Of a stretch of DNA of 63,870 nt, positions 43,699 to 53,475 are shown piece after piece. This stretch comes from an uncultured Oscillospiraceae bacterium. GTDB lineage: Bacteria; Bacillota; Clostridia; Oscillospirales; Acutalibacteraceae. The notes beneath the pieces were generated by a model. That model ran no database searches, was not told the DNA's origin, and was given only the letters and a program-made list of their open reading frames with translations. The stretch is from the NCBI GenBank assembly GCA_900546265.1, contig URCA01000018.1, positions 1 to 63,870 of the forward strand, read 5' to 3'. Both the position numbers and the translations under genes were made by a program. The number at the start of each line of letters is the position of its first letter. Within the stretch, counting starts at the first letter, position 1.

Positions 43699-44733
43699 AT
43701 GGGACGTTTGACAAAGAAAAGAACCGGCGCGTTCTATCTGACCAACCTTCTTCTCACGGTCGTCCTGTTCGTTGTCTTGTACCTCCTGATCGACGGGAAG
43801 GTGCTCACCGGACGGTACACCACTCTGATTACCCTGGTGTGCGTGAATGTGATCCTGGCGGTCAGCCTCAACCTGGTGACCGGTATCCTGGGCCAGCTGG
43901 TGCTGGGCCACGCCGGCTTCATGCTGGTGGGGGCCTACGCCTCCGCGCTCTTTACCAAAAACGTCGGCATGGCCCTGCCGATTTCCTTCCCGATCTCCCT
44001 GGTGCTGGCCGGCCTGCTGGCCGCCCTGTTCGGCGTAATCATCGGCATCCCGGCCCTGCGGCTGCGGGGGGATTACCTGGCTATCATCACCCTGGGCTTC
44101 GGGGAAATCATTCGGGTGCTGGCCAACGCCGATTTCCTCAAGCCCATCACCAACGGCGCCATGGGCTTGGGCGACATCCCCACCCTGTACAACCGCCGCA
44201 CCAGCCCCGCCGGCCTGTTCGTTTACGCCTTTATCATTATGGTCCTGGTGATCGTGATCAACTTCTCCTTTGGCCGGTCCCGCCATGGCCGGGCGGTCAT
44301 CGCCATCCGGGAGGATGAGATCGCCGCCGAATCCGCGGGGGTCAACACCACGTACTACAAGCTGTTCGCCTTTGTGCTGGCCGCTTTTATCGCCGGGGTG
44401 GCCGGCGGACTCTACGCCAACCAAATCCAGGTTATCGATCCCGCCAAGTTCGATTTCAACCGCTCGGTGGAAATCCTCATCATGGTGGTGCTCGGCGGCA
44501 TGGGCTCCATCACCGGCTCGATTATTTCCGCCACGGTGCTGACCGTGCTGCCGGAAATGCTGCGCGGCTTTGATGAATACCGGATGCTGCTGTACTCGAT
44601 CATTCTCATCGCGGTGATGCTGTTCAAGCCTTCCGGTCTGCTAGGACGGTATGAAATTTCGGTTCCCGGCCTGTTCATGAAGCTGTGGAACAAGCTGAAG
44701 CATCCGAAGCAGAAAACGACAGGGGAGGCGTAA
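43699..44733 (+). CDS. livM: Branched-chain amino-acid ABC permease LivM
   Basis: 344 aa, about nine helices with LivM motifs GHAGFMLVGAYASAL (about 70-84), RLRGDYLAIITLGFGEIIRV and SVEILIMVVLGGMGSITG. The start could be GTG 43693, overlapping the livH stop, or ATG 43699; the latter has better spacing from AAAGGAG. Confidence 0.94.
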   Translation: MGRLTKKRTGAFYLTNLLLTVVLFVVLYLLIDGKVLTGRYTTLITLVCVNVILAVSLNLVTGILGQLVLGHAGFMLVGAYASALFTKNVGMALPISFPISLVLAGLLAALFGVIIGIPALRLRGDYLAIITLGFGEIIRVLANADFLKPITNGAMGLGDIPTLYNRRTSPAGLFVYAFIIMVLVIVINFSFGRSRHGRAVIAIREDEIAAESAGVNTTYYKLFAFVLAAFIAGVAGGLYANQIQVIDPAKFDFNRSVEILIMVVLGGMGSITGSIISATVLTVLPEMLRGFDEYRMLLYSIILIAVMLFKPSGLLGRYEISVPGLFMKLWNKLKHPKQKTTGEA

Positions 44734-44736
44734 CGC

Positions 44737-45495
44737 ATGCCGCTATTGGAAACCAAGGATTTAGGTATCGCCTTCGGCGGCCTGCAGGCGCTGGACGATG
44801 TATACATCACGGTGGATGAAAAGGAAATCGTGGGGCTGATCGGCCCCAACGGCGCGGGAAAAACCACGGTGTTCAACCTGCTGACCGGCGTCTATACGCC
44901 CACCAAGGGGGCCATCCGCTTCGAGGGCAAAAGCATCCTGGGCCGCAAGCCGTATCAAATCAACCGCTTAGGCATCGCCCGGACCTTTCAGAACATCCGG
45001 CTGTTCAAAAACATGACTGTGATGGACAACATCAAGGTGGCCATGAACCAAAACATGCGCTACACGGTGGCGGAGGGGATATTCCGCCTGCCCCGGTACT
45101 GGAAGGAAGAAAAAAAGGTCGAGGGAAAAGCGCGGGAGCTTCTCCAGATTTTCGGCATGGAGGACACGGCGGACCAAATGGCCGCCAACCTGCCCTACGG
45201 CCAGCAGCGCAAGCTGGAGATCCTGCGGGCTCTGGCCTCCAAGCCCAAGCTGCTCCTGCTCGACGAGCCGGCCGCCGGCATGAACCCCACCGAAACCCAC
45301 GATTTGATGGAAACCATCCGGGAAATCCGGGACATGTTCGGCGTGGGCATTCTGCTCATCGAGCACGATATGTCGCTGGTCATGGGTGTGTGCGAGCGGA
45401 TTTACGTGCTGGACTACGGTACTCTCATCGCCAGCGGCACGCCGGAGGAAATCCGCTCCGACGAAAAAGTTATCAAGGCCTATCTGGGCGGTTAA
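44737..45495 (+). CDS. livG: Branched-chain amino-acid ABC ATPase LivG
   Basis: 252 aa. Walker A GPNGAGKTT (about 37-45), ARTFQNIRLFKNMTV, signature LPYGQQRKLEILRA, Walker B LLLLDEPAAGMNP, switch LLIEHDMSLVM. Starts three bases after livM. Confidence 0.96.
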   Translation: MPLLETKDLGIAFGGLQALDDVYITVDEKEIVGLIGPNGAGKTTVFNLLTGVYTPTKGAIRFEGKSILGRKPYQINRLGIARTFQNIRLFKNMTVMDNIKVAMNQNMRYTVAEGIFRLPRYWKEEKKVEGKARELLQIFGMEDTADQMAANLPYGQQRKLEILRALASKPKLLLLDEPAAGMNPTETHDLMETIREIRDMFGVGILLIEHDMSLVMGVCERIYVLDYGTLIASGTPEEIRSDEKVIKAYLGG

Positions 45496-45507
45496 GGAGG
45501 AAGCCGT

Positions 45508-46218
45508 ATGCTTAACGTCACCGACATCAACGTCTACTACGGCGCCATCCACGCGCTCAAGGGCTTGTCCTTTCATGTGGAGGAGGGGGAAATCGTCTCT
45601 CTCATCGGGGCCAATGGCGCCGGAAAAACCACCACCATGCAGACCATTTCCGGCCTGCTGCGCTCCAAAACCGGCGACATCACCTTCATGGAGTCCAGCA
45701 TTTTCAAGACAGAACCCCATAAGATTGTCGCGCTGGGCTTGGCGCAGGTGCCGGAGGGCCGCCGCATTTTCGGCAGCCTGACGGTGCAGGAAAACCTGGA
45801 GATGGGCGCTTACATCCGTTCCGGCAAGGAGAGCACCGCCATTGCGGAGGATCTGGAAAAGGTTTTTGTCCGCTTTCCCCGGCTGAAGGAGCGGCGCAAG
45901 CAGGTGGCCGGCACCCTATCGGGGGGCGAGCAGCAGATGCTGGCCATCGGGCGGGCCCTGATGTCCCGGCCGAAAATGCTGCTGCTGGACGAGCCGTCCA
46001 TGGGCCTGGCCCCCATCATGGTGCAGGAGATTTTCAACTGCATCACCGAGGTCAATAAAGAAGGCACCACCGTGCTGCTGGTGGAGCAAAACGCCAAAAT
46101 GGCGCTGTCCATTTCCAACCGCGCCTATGTGCTGGAAACGGGCGGCATCTATCTGGAAGGCGACGCCGCCGGGCTGCTGGACAACGAACAGGTCAAGCAG
46201 GCCTACCTCGGCGCATAA
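45508..46218 (+). CDS. livF: Branched-chain amino-acid ABC ATPase LivF
   Basis: 236 aa. Walker A GANGAGKTT (about 35-43), VPEGRRIFGSLTVQENLEMG, signature LSGGEQQMLAIGRA, Walker B LLLDEPSMGLAP and VLLVEQNAKMAL. Twelve bases after livG. An intrinsic terminator follows. Confidence 0.96.
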   Translation: MLNVTDINVYYGAIHALKGLSFHVEEGEIVSLIGANGAGKTTTMQTISGLLRSKTGDITFMESSIFKTEPHKIVALGLAQVPEGRRIFGSLTVQENLEMGAYIRSGKESTAIAEDLEKVFVRFPRLKERRKQVAGTLSGGEQQMLAIGRALMSRPKMLLLDEPSMGLAPIMVQEIFNCITEVNKEGTTVLLVEQNAKMALSISNRAYVLETGGIYLEGDAAGLLDNEQVKQAYLGA

Positions 46219-46235
46219 GTCTCTGCAAACCGACA

Positions 46236-46267
46236 AAAACCCGCTTCCCTTTTCGGAAGCGGGTTTT
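46236..46267 (+). terminator. Terminator after livF
   Basis: Stem AAAACCCGCTTCC with its complement, loop CTTTT, then TTTT. Confidence 0.88.
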
Positions 46268-46299
46268 ACCATGACACCATGAAAGGCCTGACCTGTCGT

Positions 46300-47031
46300 A
46301 TGAGCGATTCCACGCCGCGCCGCGCCCTGTTTGTTCAGGGCCTGCGCTATGGGCTGCCGATTTTGCTGGGATACGTGCCCGTTTCCTTTGCCTTCGCCGT
46401 CACCGCGGTGGGCAGCGGGCTCCCCTGGTATCTGGTGCTGGCCATCTCCATGACCAACTTCACCTCCGCCGGGCAAGCCGCCGGTTCCGGCCTGCTGGCC
46501 GCCGGGGGCCCCCTGCCGGAAATCGGCGTGACGGTGTTCGTTATCAATATCCGCTATATGCTCATGTCCCTGTCTCTGTCTCAGCGGTTGGAGGGGATGT
46601 CCCTGGGCAAGCGGCTGCTGGTGGCCAACGGGGTGACGGATGAGATTTTTTTCCTCGCCATGCAGAAGCCGGGCAATCGCCTGTCCGGCTGGTTTTTCAC
46701 TGGCCTGGCCCTGGGGCCGTATGCCGGCTGGGTGGGCGGAACGCTGGCCGGCGCGCTGGCCGGCGCCGTGCTGCCTGCTTCCCTGACCTCCGCGCTGGGC
46801 GTGGCGCTGTACGCCATGTTTATCGCCATCGTTATTCCCACCGTGCGGGATTCCTCCCGGGTGGCCCTGGTGGTGGCCCTGGCGGTGCTGCTGTCCTGCC
46901 TGTTCCATTACGTGCCGGGCCTGAACGCCGTGCCCTCCGGCTGGGCGCTGATTCTCGCGGCGGTGACCGCTTCGGCGGTGGGAGCCTGGCGCTTTCCCCA
47001 CGTCGAGCCGCAAGGGGGTGCCGCCTCGTGA
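46300..47031 (+). CDS. azlC: AzlC-type branched-chain amino-acid exporter, large subunit
   Basis: 243 aa, seven or eight helices. The N-terminal RYGLPILLGYVPVSFAFA (about 16-33) and TNFTSAGQAA with the following NIRYMLMSLSLS loop match AzlC, which with AzlD exports branched-chain amino acids and analogues. Start is ATG 46300 (MSDSTPRR); an ATG at 46279 lacks a proper ribosome site. Confidence 0.9.
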   Translation: MSDSTPRRALFVQGLRYGLPILLGYVPVSFAFAVTAVGSGLPWYLVLAISMTNFTSAGQAAGSGLLAAGGPLPEIGVTVFVINIRYMLMSLSLSQRLEGMSLGKRLLVANGVTDEIFFLAMQKPGNRLSGWFFTGLALGPYAGWVGGTLAGALAGAVLPASLTSALGVALYAMFIAIVIPTVRDSSRVALVVALAVLLSCLFHYVPGLNAVPSGWALILAAVTASAVGAWRFPHVEPQGGAAS

Positions 47032-47351
47032 GCACGCCTGTGTATTATGCCCTCGGCGTCCTGGTTATGGCCGTGGTGACGTATATTCCCCGGGTGCTTC
47101 CCCTGTCGCTGATGCGCCGCCGGGTGGAGAGCCGGTTCTTGCAGTCCTTTCTGTATTACATGCCCTACGCCGTGCTGGGCGCCATGACCTTCCCTGCGAT
47201 TTTGGAGGCGACGGCCACCCCTTGGTCGGCGGCGGTGGGGATGGCGGTGGCCCTCATCCTCGCCTATCTGCGGCTGAATCTGCTGCCGGTGGCCCTGGCC
47301 TCCACCGCGAGCGTCTTTGTGGTGGAGTGGGCTATGGGGCTTTACCGGTAG
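47028..47351 (+). CDS. azlD: AzlD-type branched-chain amino-acid exporter, small subunit
   Basis: 107 aa, four helices, with TYIPRVLPLSLMRRR (about 18-32) typical of AzlD. GTG start overlapping the azlC stop, which suggests coupled translation. The 3' end overlaps the convergent gene by 20 bases. Confidence 0.9.
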   Translation: MSTPVYYALGVLVMAVVTYIPRVLPLSLMRRRVESRFLQSFLYYMPYAVLGAMTFPAILEATATPWSAAVGMAVALILAYLRLNLLPVALASTASVFVVEWAMGLYR

Positions 47352-47748
47352 TGTGGAACAGGCCGCCCGCCGTCCCTGCCAAAAGGGCGGCCAGCAATAA
47401 GGCTCCGCCCGTCGCCCAGTATACCCGATCGTAGGCGGTGAAGCGGCCGGATACGTTGACAATGCCCCGGACGAGACAGCCGAAAATCAGCGCGGCGATG
47501 CCGGAGTTCCAGAGGTTGAAGGCGGACCGGTTCAGCCGCTCCGCCCGGCCTGCCAGCAGCAGCCCGAGAGACGGCGCCATCCCTCCCGCCAGAGGGAGGA
47601 GCCACATCCAAGCGAGAAACGGGGAGTCCTCCCCGTAGCTAAACCGGGCATAGATTCCATGAAACGCGATGCACAGCAGGGTGACCAGCAGATAGACGGC
47701 GGCTGCGAGAAGCAGCCGCCTGTTTTTATGCCCGCCCGATATATACAA
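47332..47748 (-). CDS. Small membrane protein of unknown function
   Basis: 138 aa with four predicted helices (about 11-30, 44-65, 78-95, 109-131). The only in-frame start is TTG 47748, inside the end of the upstream glycosidase gene, so translation is probably coupled to it. A hairpin GGCGGCTGC/GCAGCCGCC lies in its first codons. No family recognised. Confidence 0.6.
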   Translation of the reverse strand: MYISGGHKNRRLLLAAAVYLLVTLLCIAFHGIYARFSYGEDSPFLAWMWLLPLAGGMAPSLGLLLAGRAERLNRSAFNLWNSGIAALIFGCLVRGIVNVSGRFTAYDRVYWATGGALLLAALLAGTAGGLFHTTGKAP

Positions 47749-48676
47749 TGTCGCTCACCGCCCTTTCGGAAATGGTGCGGCCGTTGGTGGTGGGGTTGTT
47801 CAGCACCCGGCCGTTGAAATACAGGGTGGAGGAACCGCCGCCGTCCAGGTTGTAGGCGGTGGCGCAGCCCGCCTCCCGCATGACCCGTGCCAGATCGGCC
47901 AGCGTCAGCCCCACGCTGTCGGCGGTGCGCCCGTCGGATACGGCTAAGACGATATGCAGCGGGTCGATGAAGCCGATGGCGGTGCGGGGGTTGCTCGAAA
48001 TGGCTTTCCCCACTTCCTCGCCCTCGGTCACCGCCACCTCACCGTTTTGCACCAGCACCGGCCCGAAAGCGAACAGCTGCACAACGCCGCTGTCCAGCAG
48101 TTCCTGGGCGGTCACTTCCGCTTCCCGGATGATGCCGCAGGTGCCGTCGGCGTAGATGACCAAATCGCCGTTCTCGCTGTCCGCGCGTACTGTGTCCCGG
48201 TAAAGCACGCCGTTTTTGATGACATATCCCCGGGAGTTGGCGCCGTAGTAATCGCCGTTCACCGCCAGAATGGCCTGATTGGCCGCCGCCATGGCCGATA
48301 CCTTTTGGGTGACGTTGGTGCCGAAGGTGCTATGGGCCAGCGCGGTCTTCAGGCTGGCGGCGCTTTGCAGCCGGATATCCGCCAGATACACGGTGGTGTT
48401 TTCCACCCGCCGGGTCTGCATGGTGATGGATACCGCCCCGTCGGTATAGGAGTCCTCGGTTATCACCGCAGCGGCTGTAGGGTTCCCCTCGGATGTTTCG
48501 CCCGATTCCGCTGGAGAAGCGGCCGTCTCACCCGTTTCCTTTTGGGACGCGTCGGGCGATACGGCGCTTAGGGGATGGGGGATAACAAAGACGTCCAGCA
48601 GTGCGTAAGCGGTGAAGGCCAGCAGGCACAGGGTGAATAGCCCCGCGTATACGAACGGCTTGCGGAAAAAGCCCAT
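47726..48676 (-). CDS. Phosphodiester glycosidase (NAGPA-like) family protein
   Basis: 316 aa with an N-terminal signal anchor (about 9-32), a linker of Ser/Glu/Thr, and a NAGPA-type domain from about 75. Motifs: AVNGDYYG (about 137-144), NPRTAIGFID, CATAYNLDGGGSSTLYFNG (about 272-290) and ERAVSDIVYI at the end. Family members cleave sugar phosphodiesters, possibly in wall polymers; here it acts outside the membrane (inference). The start follows AGGAGGA. Confidence 0.88.
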   Translation of the reverse strand: MGFFRKPFVYAGLFTLCLLAFTAYALLDVFVIPHPLSAVSPDASQKETGETAASPAESGETSEGNPTAAAVITEDSYTDGAVSITMQTRRVENTTVYLADIRLQSAASLKTALAHSTFGTNVTQKVSAMAAANQAILAVNGDYYGANSRGYVIKNGVLYRDTVRADSENGDLVIYADGTCGIIREAEVTAQELLDSGVVQLFAFGPVLVQNGEVAVTEGEEVGKAISSNPRTAIGFIDPLHIVLAVSDGRTADSVGLTLADLARVMREAGCATAYNLDGGGSSTLYFNGRVLNNPTTNGRTISERAVSDIVYIGRA

Positions 48677-48763
48677 GAGAGATCCTCCTTGTTTAGGATG
48701 CTCTCAGTATACCGCCAGCTTGTGTGCGGCGGTTGTCGGTTTGTTGAAAATCCGGTGAACATC

Positions 48764-48802
48764 AAAAATCCCCCGGCGAGCCATAGGCCCGCCGGGGGAT
48801 TC
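48764..48802 (-). terminator. Terminator of the MsmX-like gene
   Basis: Minus-strand stem AATCCCCCGGCG with its complement and five T. Confidence 0.82.
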
Positions 48803-48815
48803 CGTGTGGTTATAC

Positions 48816-49958
48816 TCAGTTGCAGATGGTGCGTTCGGTCTCTTTGTCGAACAGGTGAATCTTGGTGTTCTCCAAAGCGATCTCAATAGTATCGCCAGGA
48901 CGGGCTGTGGTGGTGGGCTCGACGCGGGCGGTGAAGCTGTGGCCTTCCACGTTCACGAACAGGAAGGTCTCGGCGCCCATCAACTCGGTGACTTCCACTT
49001 CCGCCTGCACCTTGCAGTCGGAGAACTCTTCGAGCAGACGGGGTTCGTCGTGGACGTCCTCAGGACGGATGCCCATGATGAGCTCTTTATCCACATACTC
49101 TTCCAGCACGCCCTTGACATTCTTATTCTCAGGCAGCGGAATCTGATACTTCTTGCCGCGGGTGGTCTTGGTATCCTCGGAGCCGAACTCCACGAAGAAC
49201 TTGCCGTCCTTCTTGATCAGCTTGGACTCGATGAAGTTCATCTGCGGGCTGCCGATAAAGCCGGCGACGAACATGTTGCAGGGCGAATCGTACAGGGTCT
49301 GAGGAGTCTCCACCTGCTGGATAAAGCCGTCCTTCATAACCACGATGCGGTCAGCCATGGTCATAGCTTCCGTCTGGTCATGGGTAACGTAAATAAAGGT
49401 GGTGCCCAGCTTCTTATGCAGCTTGGACAGCTCGGTTCTCATCTGCGCACGCAGCTTAGCGTCCAGGTTGGACAGCGGTTCGTCGAGCAGGAAGACCTTC
49501 GGCTCACGCACAATGGCACGGCCCAGGGCGACACGCTGACGCTGACCGCCGGACAGAGCCTTCGGCTTCCGGTCGAGCAGGTGGGCGATATCCAGAATAC
49601 GCGCGGCTTCTTCCACGCGGCGCTTGATTTCATCCTTCGGGGTCTTGCGGAGCTTCAGACCGAACGCCATGTTCTCAAACACGGTCATGTGGGGATACAG
49701 GGCGTAGTTCTGGAACACCATCGCGATATCGCGATCCTTGGGGGCCACATCGTTGACCAGCTTGTCGCCGATGTACAGCTCGCCGTCGGAAATCTCTTCC
49801 AGACCGGCGATCATACGCAGGGTGGTGGATTTACCGCAGCCGGAAGGTCCGACCATGATGATGAATTCCTTGTCCTTGATTTCCAGATTGAAATCGGAAA
49901 CCGCCGTGACGCCACCCGGATATTTCTTGTAAATGCTTTTGAGGGACAAACTAGCCAT
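48816..49958 (-). CDS. ugpC: Sugar ABC transporter ATPase, MsmX/UgpC type
   Basis: 380 aa. Walker A GPSGCGKST (37-45), signature LSGGQRQRVALGRA, Walker B VFLLDEPLSNLD, switch VTHDQTEAMTMAD, and a C-terminal TOBE domain (about 240-375, MGIRPEDV) as in MalK/UgpC. Such ATPases often serve many sugar importers. No sugar permease is adjacent, so it is probably a shared ATPase (MsmX would be an equally good name). The codon use shows fewer G/C third bases than its neighbours, as is common for highly expressed genes. Confidence 0.93.
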   Translation of the reverse strand: MASLSLKSIYKKYPGGVTAVSDFNLEIKDKEFIIMVGPSGCGKSTTLRMIAGLEEISDGELYIGDKLVNDVAPKDRDIAMVFQNYALYPHMTVFENMAFGLKLRKTPKDEIKRRVEEAARILDIAHLLDRKPKALSGGQRQRVALGRAIVREPKVFLLDEPLSNLDAKLRAQMRTELSKLHKKLGTTFIYVTHDQTEAMTMADRIVVMKDGFIQQVETPQTLYDSPCNMFVAGFIGSPQMNFIESKLIKKDGKFFVEFGSEDTKTTRGKKYQIPLPENKNVKGVLEEYVDKELIMGIRPEDVHDEPRLLEEFSDCKVQAEVEVTELMGAETFLFVNVEGHSFTARVEPTTTARPGDTIEIALENTKIHLFDKETERTICN

Positions 49959-50132
49959 ACCAAAACCTCCATAACTCTACATGGACCGGCGCAGCCAGCC
50001 CTTTTCATGAACAAGTCTTACTGTTTATACTATATCAGAATTCCCCGTATATAACCATTCTTTTAATCCACAAACTTTTAAAAACTGCTTTATCTAAAAT
50101 ATCTAAGGACAAAATCCACAAAAAAATACCAC

Positions 50133-50843
50133 CTAAAAAAAGACCGAAGCGGTTTCCTCGGGGGTCAGTTCTCGACATTTTTCCTCCGGCAGAGAAGGAT
50201 CCAAAACCAGCCCGCCGATGGCGTACCGCTTCAACCACAAGACCTTGCGGCCTACCGCCTCGAACATCCGCTTTATCTGGTGGTACTTGCCCTCGCAGAT
50301 TTCTACCTCCACCAGCGGCCGGTCGCCGGCCCGCAGAATGGTCAACTTTGCCGGCAGGCAGCGGGTGCCGTCCTCGAGGCTTGTCCCTTCGTGAAACAGC
50401 GCCACATGCCTATCGTCCGCCGGCCCGTCCAACACCGCCTGATAGCGCTTGAAAATCGCCTTTTTAGGGGAGAGCATCCGATGGGCGTAATCGCCGTCGT
50501 CGGTGAGAAGCACCAGCCCGTGGGTGTCCTTGTCCAGCCGCCCCGCCGGGAACATCCCCCGCCGCCTCAAGGCGGGGGGGAGTAAATCCACCACCGTCGC
50601 CGCTTTGGGATCCCGGGACACGCACAGGATGCCCGCCGGCTTGTTGAGCATGACATACAGGTGCTTTTTATAACCGAGCGGCCGGCCGCCGACAGTCAAG
50701 GCCTGCCTTTCGGGATCGCACTTCGCGCTCGGATCCCGCACCGCCGCGCCGTCCACCGTCACCCCGCCGCCGCGTATCAGCTTTTGCACCCCGCTGCGGG
50801 TCCCCAGCCCCTGGGATGCCAGCAGCTTATCCAGCCGTTCCAT
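50133..50843 (-). CDS. rsuA: 16S rRNA pseudouridine synthase (RsuA family)
   Basis: 236 aa. S4 RNA-binding domain (about 1-48) followed by the catalytic domain with Asp104 in GRLDKDTHGLVLL and KYHQIKRMFEAVG (about 189-201). It should convert a uridine of 16S rRNA, probably U516. Normal length. Confidence 0.9.
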   Translation of the reverse strand: MERLDKLLASQGLGTRSGVQKLIRGGGVTVDGAAVRDPSAKCDPERQALTVGGRPLGYKKHLYVMLNKPAGILCVSRDPKAATVVDLLPPALRRRGMFPAGRLDKDTHGLVLLTDDGDYAHRMLSPKKAIFKRYQAVLDGPADDRHVALFHEGTSLEDGTRCLPAKLTILRAGDRPLVEVEICEGKYHQIKRMFEAVGRKVLWLKRYAIGGLVLDPSLPEEKCRELTPEETASVFF

Positions 50844-50916
50844 ACGTCACCGCCCCTGAAGAATCGTTGTGGGATTTCCTCCAGTATACCACGGGACGGC
50901 GCAAAAGAAAAGAGAA

Positions 50917-51387
50917 TCAGCTCCCCAGCTTGGTCAGGCCGTGCATGAACCCGTCCAGCGCCGTGGAAGAAACGTCACCGCCCACAATCTTATCCTTATA
51001 TATATAGAGGTGGGCCAGCACTCCCTCCTCTCCGGGGTAGTTGAGCACCGTGTAGGTCCAGCATTTCACCCGTTTGCCGTGATAGGGTTCCAGGTCCATG
51101 CCCGCCGTCTTCTGCAGGTCGTTGTACTGGGTGAACACCTCGTCGAATTCGTCGGGAATCAGCACTTCCCGCACCTCCACGCTCTGCGGCGTCACCTCGT
51201 AGCCCAGATCCCGCAGAAAGCCGATCCGCTCGGTATCGTCCGCCGCGGCGACCGGGCTGAAGGTCTGGGCGGAGGTTTCGCCTCCCGGCCAGGCAATGAC
51301 CACAATCAAGATGGCGATGAGCATCACCACGCATACCAGCATGGACAGGATCTGCTTTTTTGAGGTCTTGATCGAATAGACAAACAT
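50917..51387 (-). CDS. DUF4830 domain membrane-anchored protein
   Basis: 156 aa from ATG 51387 (MFVYSIKTS), which has GGAG four bases upstream. One membrane helix (about 13-33), then the DUF4830 region (about 55-150: FLRDLGYEVTPQSVEVREV, DEFDEVFTQYNDLQK, STALDGFMHGL). Function unknown; the family is found in Clostridia. The frame to 51441 has no ribosome site. Confidence 0.8.
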   Translation of the reverse strand: MFVYSIKTSKKQILSMLVCVVMLIAILIVVIAWPGGETSAQTFSPVAAADDTERIGFLRDLGYEVTPQSVEVREVLIPDEFDEVFTQYNDLQKTAGMDLEPYHGKRVKCWTYTVLNYPGEEGVLAHLYIYKDKIVGGDVSSTALDGFMHGLTKLGS

Positions 51388-51481
51388 ACCGCTCCATCCC
51401 TCCGCCGCTCCGGCCATCCGCCGGCGCTTCCTATATCCCATCTATATGCGGGGCGGGGAGAGGATATGCGCGCGGGATAGA

Positions 51482-53317
51482 CTACGCCTGCTCGGAAAAA
51501 TAGACGCCGTACCACACCAAAAACATGTACACGGTCCAGATTTTGCGGCTGTTGTCCTTTTTCCCGGCAGCGTGCTGATCGAGCAGGCGGACAAGCTCCT
51601 CGGTATGGAAAAACCTCTGGGCGTCGGCGGAGGTAAAGGCCGCCTTGACCCGGTTGTAATGCTCTTCCTTGCGCAGCCAGATGCGGATGGGCACCGGAAA
51701 GCCCAGCTTGGGCTTGCTGGCCGAGGCCTTGGGCATGTGCCTCTCGGCGGCCAGGCGCATGGCGTATTTGGTGGTGCCGCCCCCGATGCGGTGTTTGACC
51801 GGGATGCGGGAGGCCACCTGAAAGACCTCCCGGTCCAGGAAGGGCACCCGCAGTTCCAGCGAATGGGCCATGCTCATCCGATCCGCCTTGAGCAGAATGT
51901 CGCCCACCATCCAGCGGTTGATGTCCAGATACTGCATGCGGGACACGTCGTCCAGCCCCTGGCACCGCTCGTAATACTCTGCCGTGTAGGCGGTGGGTTC
52001 GGTGGACGGAATATCCCGCAGCAGCCGGGCCTTTTCCTTCTGGCTGAACATGTTGGCGTTACCGATGAACCGCTCCTCCAAGGTCTTGGAGCCGCGGATG
52101 AGGAATGATTTGCCCTTAAAGTCGAAGGGGATGGCCCCCACCACCGCCGCGGCCGCCCGGCGCAGCCAGCGGGGCAGCTTCTGATAGCCCGCCAGAGAAT
52201 AGGGTTCGTGGTAAATCCGGTAGCCGCCGAACAGCTCGTCCGCTCCCTCGCCGGACAGCACCACCTTCACCTGCTCGGCCGCCAGCTTGGAGACGAAATA
52301 CAGAGCCACGCAAGACGGGTCGGCCAGGGGCTGATCCAGATGGTATTGTACCTTGGGCAGCGCCTCCCAGTATTCCTCCTCGCTGATCAGATGGGTATAA
52401 TGCGCGATCCCCACCTCTTCCGCCAGCTCGGCGGCGTAATTCGTTTCGTTGTAATGCTGCCCGTTGTCAAAGCCCACGGTAAAAGCCTTTTGCCCTCCGA
52501 AATAGGAGGCAACGTAGCTGGAATCCACGCCGCCGGACAGGAAGCAGCCCACCTCCACGTCGCTTATCCGGTGGGCCTCCACGGAATCGGTGAACACCCG
52601 GTCGATGCTGTCCACCGCCTCCTCCAGGGTCATGGATTCGTCCGGCTCAAACACCGGCTCCCAGTACCGGTGCTCCGTCACGGTTCCGTCTTTGAACCAC
52701 AGATAATGGGCGGGCGGCAGACAATAGATGCCTTTAAAAAAGGTTTCCCGCGGGACGGCGTACTGAAAGGAGAGGTAGCTGTCCAGCGCTGCCGGATTGA
52801 ACGCCTTAACCACGCCGGGATGGGCCAGAATGGACTTGATTTCCGAGCCGTACACCAGGCTCCCGTCGTCGAGTACGGTGTAGTGCATCGGCTTGATGCC
52901 AAAATAGTCCCGGGCGATGAATACAGAGCCCTCCTCTGGGTTCCAAAGCACGAAGGCGAACATGCCCCGCAGGCGGGGAAGCAGCTCCTCCCGCCATTCC
53001 TCGAAGCCGTGAACCAGTACCTCGCCGTCACCGTCGGTGACAAACACATGGCCGGCGGCCAGCAGTTCGTCCCGCAGCTGGCGGTAATTATAAATCTCCC
53101 CGTTAAACATCAGCACCAGGGACTTGTCCTCGTTGTACAGCGGCTGGTTGGCCGCCTCAATGTCGATAATGCTCAGACGGCGAAAGCCCATGGCAATGCC
53201 GTCGTCCAGATAATACCCTTCCGAATCCGGCCCCCGATGGGTGATGAGCCGGGCCATTTCTTTAATATAGGCGTCCCGGTCGAGAACGTTTCCGGTGAAT
53301 CCGCAAAATCCGCACAT
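51482..53317 (-). CDS. asnB: Asparagine synthetase, glutamine-hydrolysing
   Basis: 611 aa. Cys2 is the class II amidotransferase nucleophile (MCGFCG), with RLSIIDIEAANQPLYNEDK and FNGEIYNYRQLR. The synthetase half carries the PP loop SGGVDSS (about 261-267) and SGEGADELFGGY (about 351-362). It makes Asn from Asp, Gln and ATP. Full length. Confidence 0.95.
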   Translation of the reverse strand: MCGFCGFTGNVLDRDAYIKEMARLITHRGPDSEGYYLDDGIAMGFRRLSIIDIEAANQPLYNEDKSLVLMFNGEIYNYRQLRDELLAAGHVFVTDGDGEVLVHGFEEWREELLPRLRGMFAFVLWNPEEGSVFIARDYFGIKPMHYTVLDDGSLVYGSEIKSILAHPGVVKAFNPAALDSYLSFQYAVPRETFFKGIYCLPPAHYLWFKDGTVTEHRYWEPVFEPDESMTLEEAVDSIDRVFTDSVEAHRISDVEVGCFLSGGVDSSYVASYFGGQKAFTVGFDNGQHYNETNYAAELAEEVGIAHYTHLISEEEYWEALPKVQYHLDQPLADPSCVALYFVSKLAAEQVKVVLSGEGADELFGGYRIYHEPYSLAGYQKLPRWLRRAAAAVVGAIPFDFKGKSFLIRGSKTLEERFIGNANMFSQKEKARLLRDIPSTEPTAYTAEYYERCQGLDDVSRMQYLDINRWMVGDILLKADRMSMAHSLELRVPFLDREVFQVASRIPVKHRIGGGTTKYAMRLAAERHMPKASASKPKLGFPVPIRIWLRKEEHYNRVKAAFTSADAQRFFHTEELVRLLDQHAAGKKDNSRKIWTVYMFLVWYGVYFSEQA

Positions 53318-53475
53318 AGTTTAAACCGCCCAATCTTTTCGAATTCCAGGGGTACCTGCCCCGTATCGTTAGTAGTATACCAGATTCCGGCAGGGATTTA
53401 AACGGGACAGCTGAAAAATTCAAAAATTCCCGCAGTCGGAGCGGGGGCTGCCTGCAAAAAATTGCGGTTGGGGGC

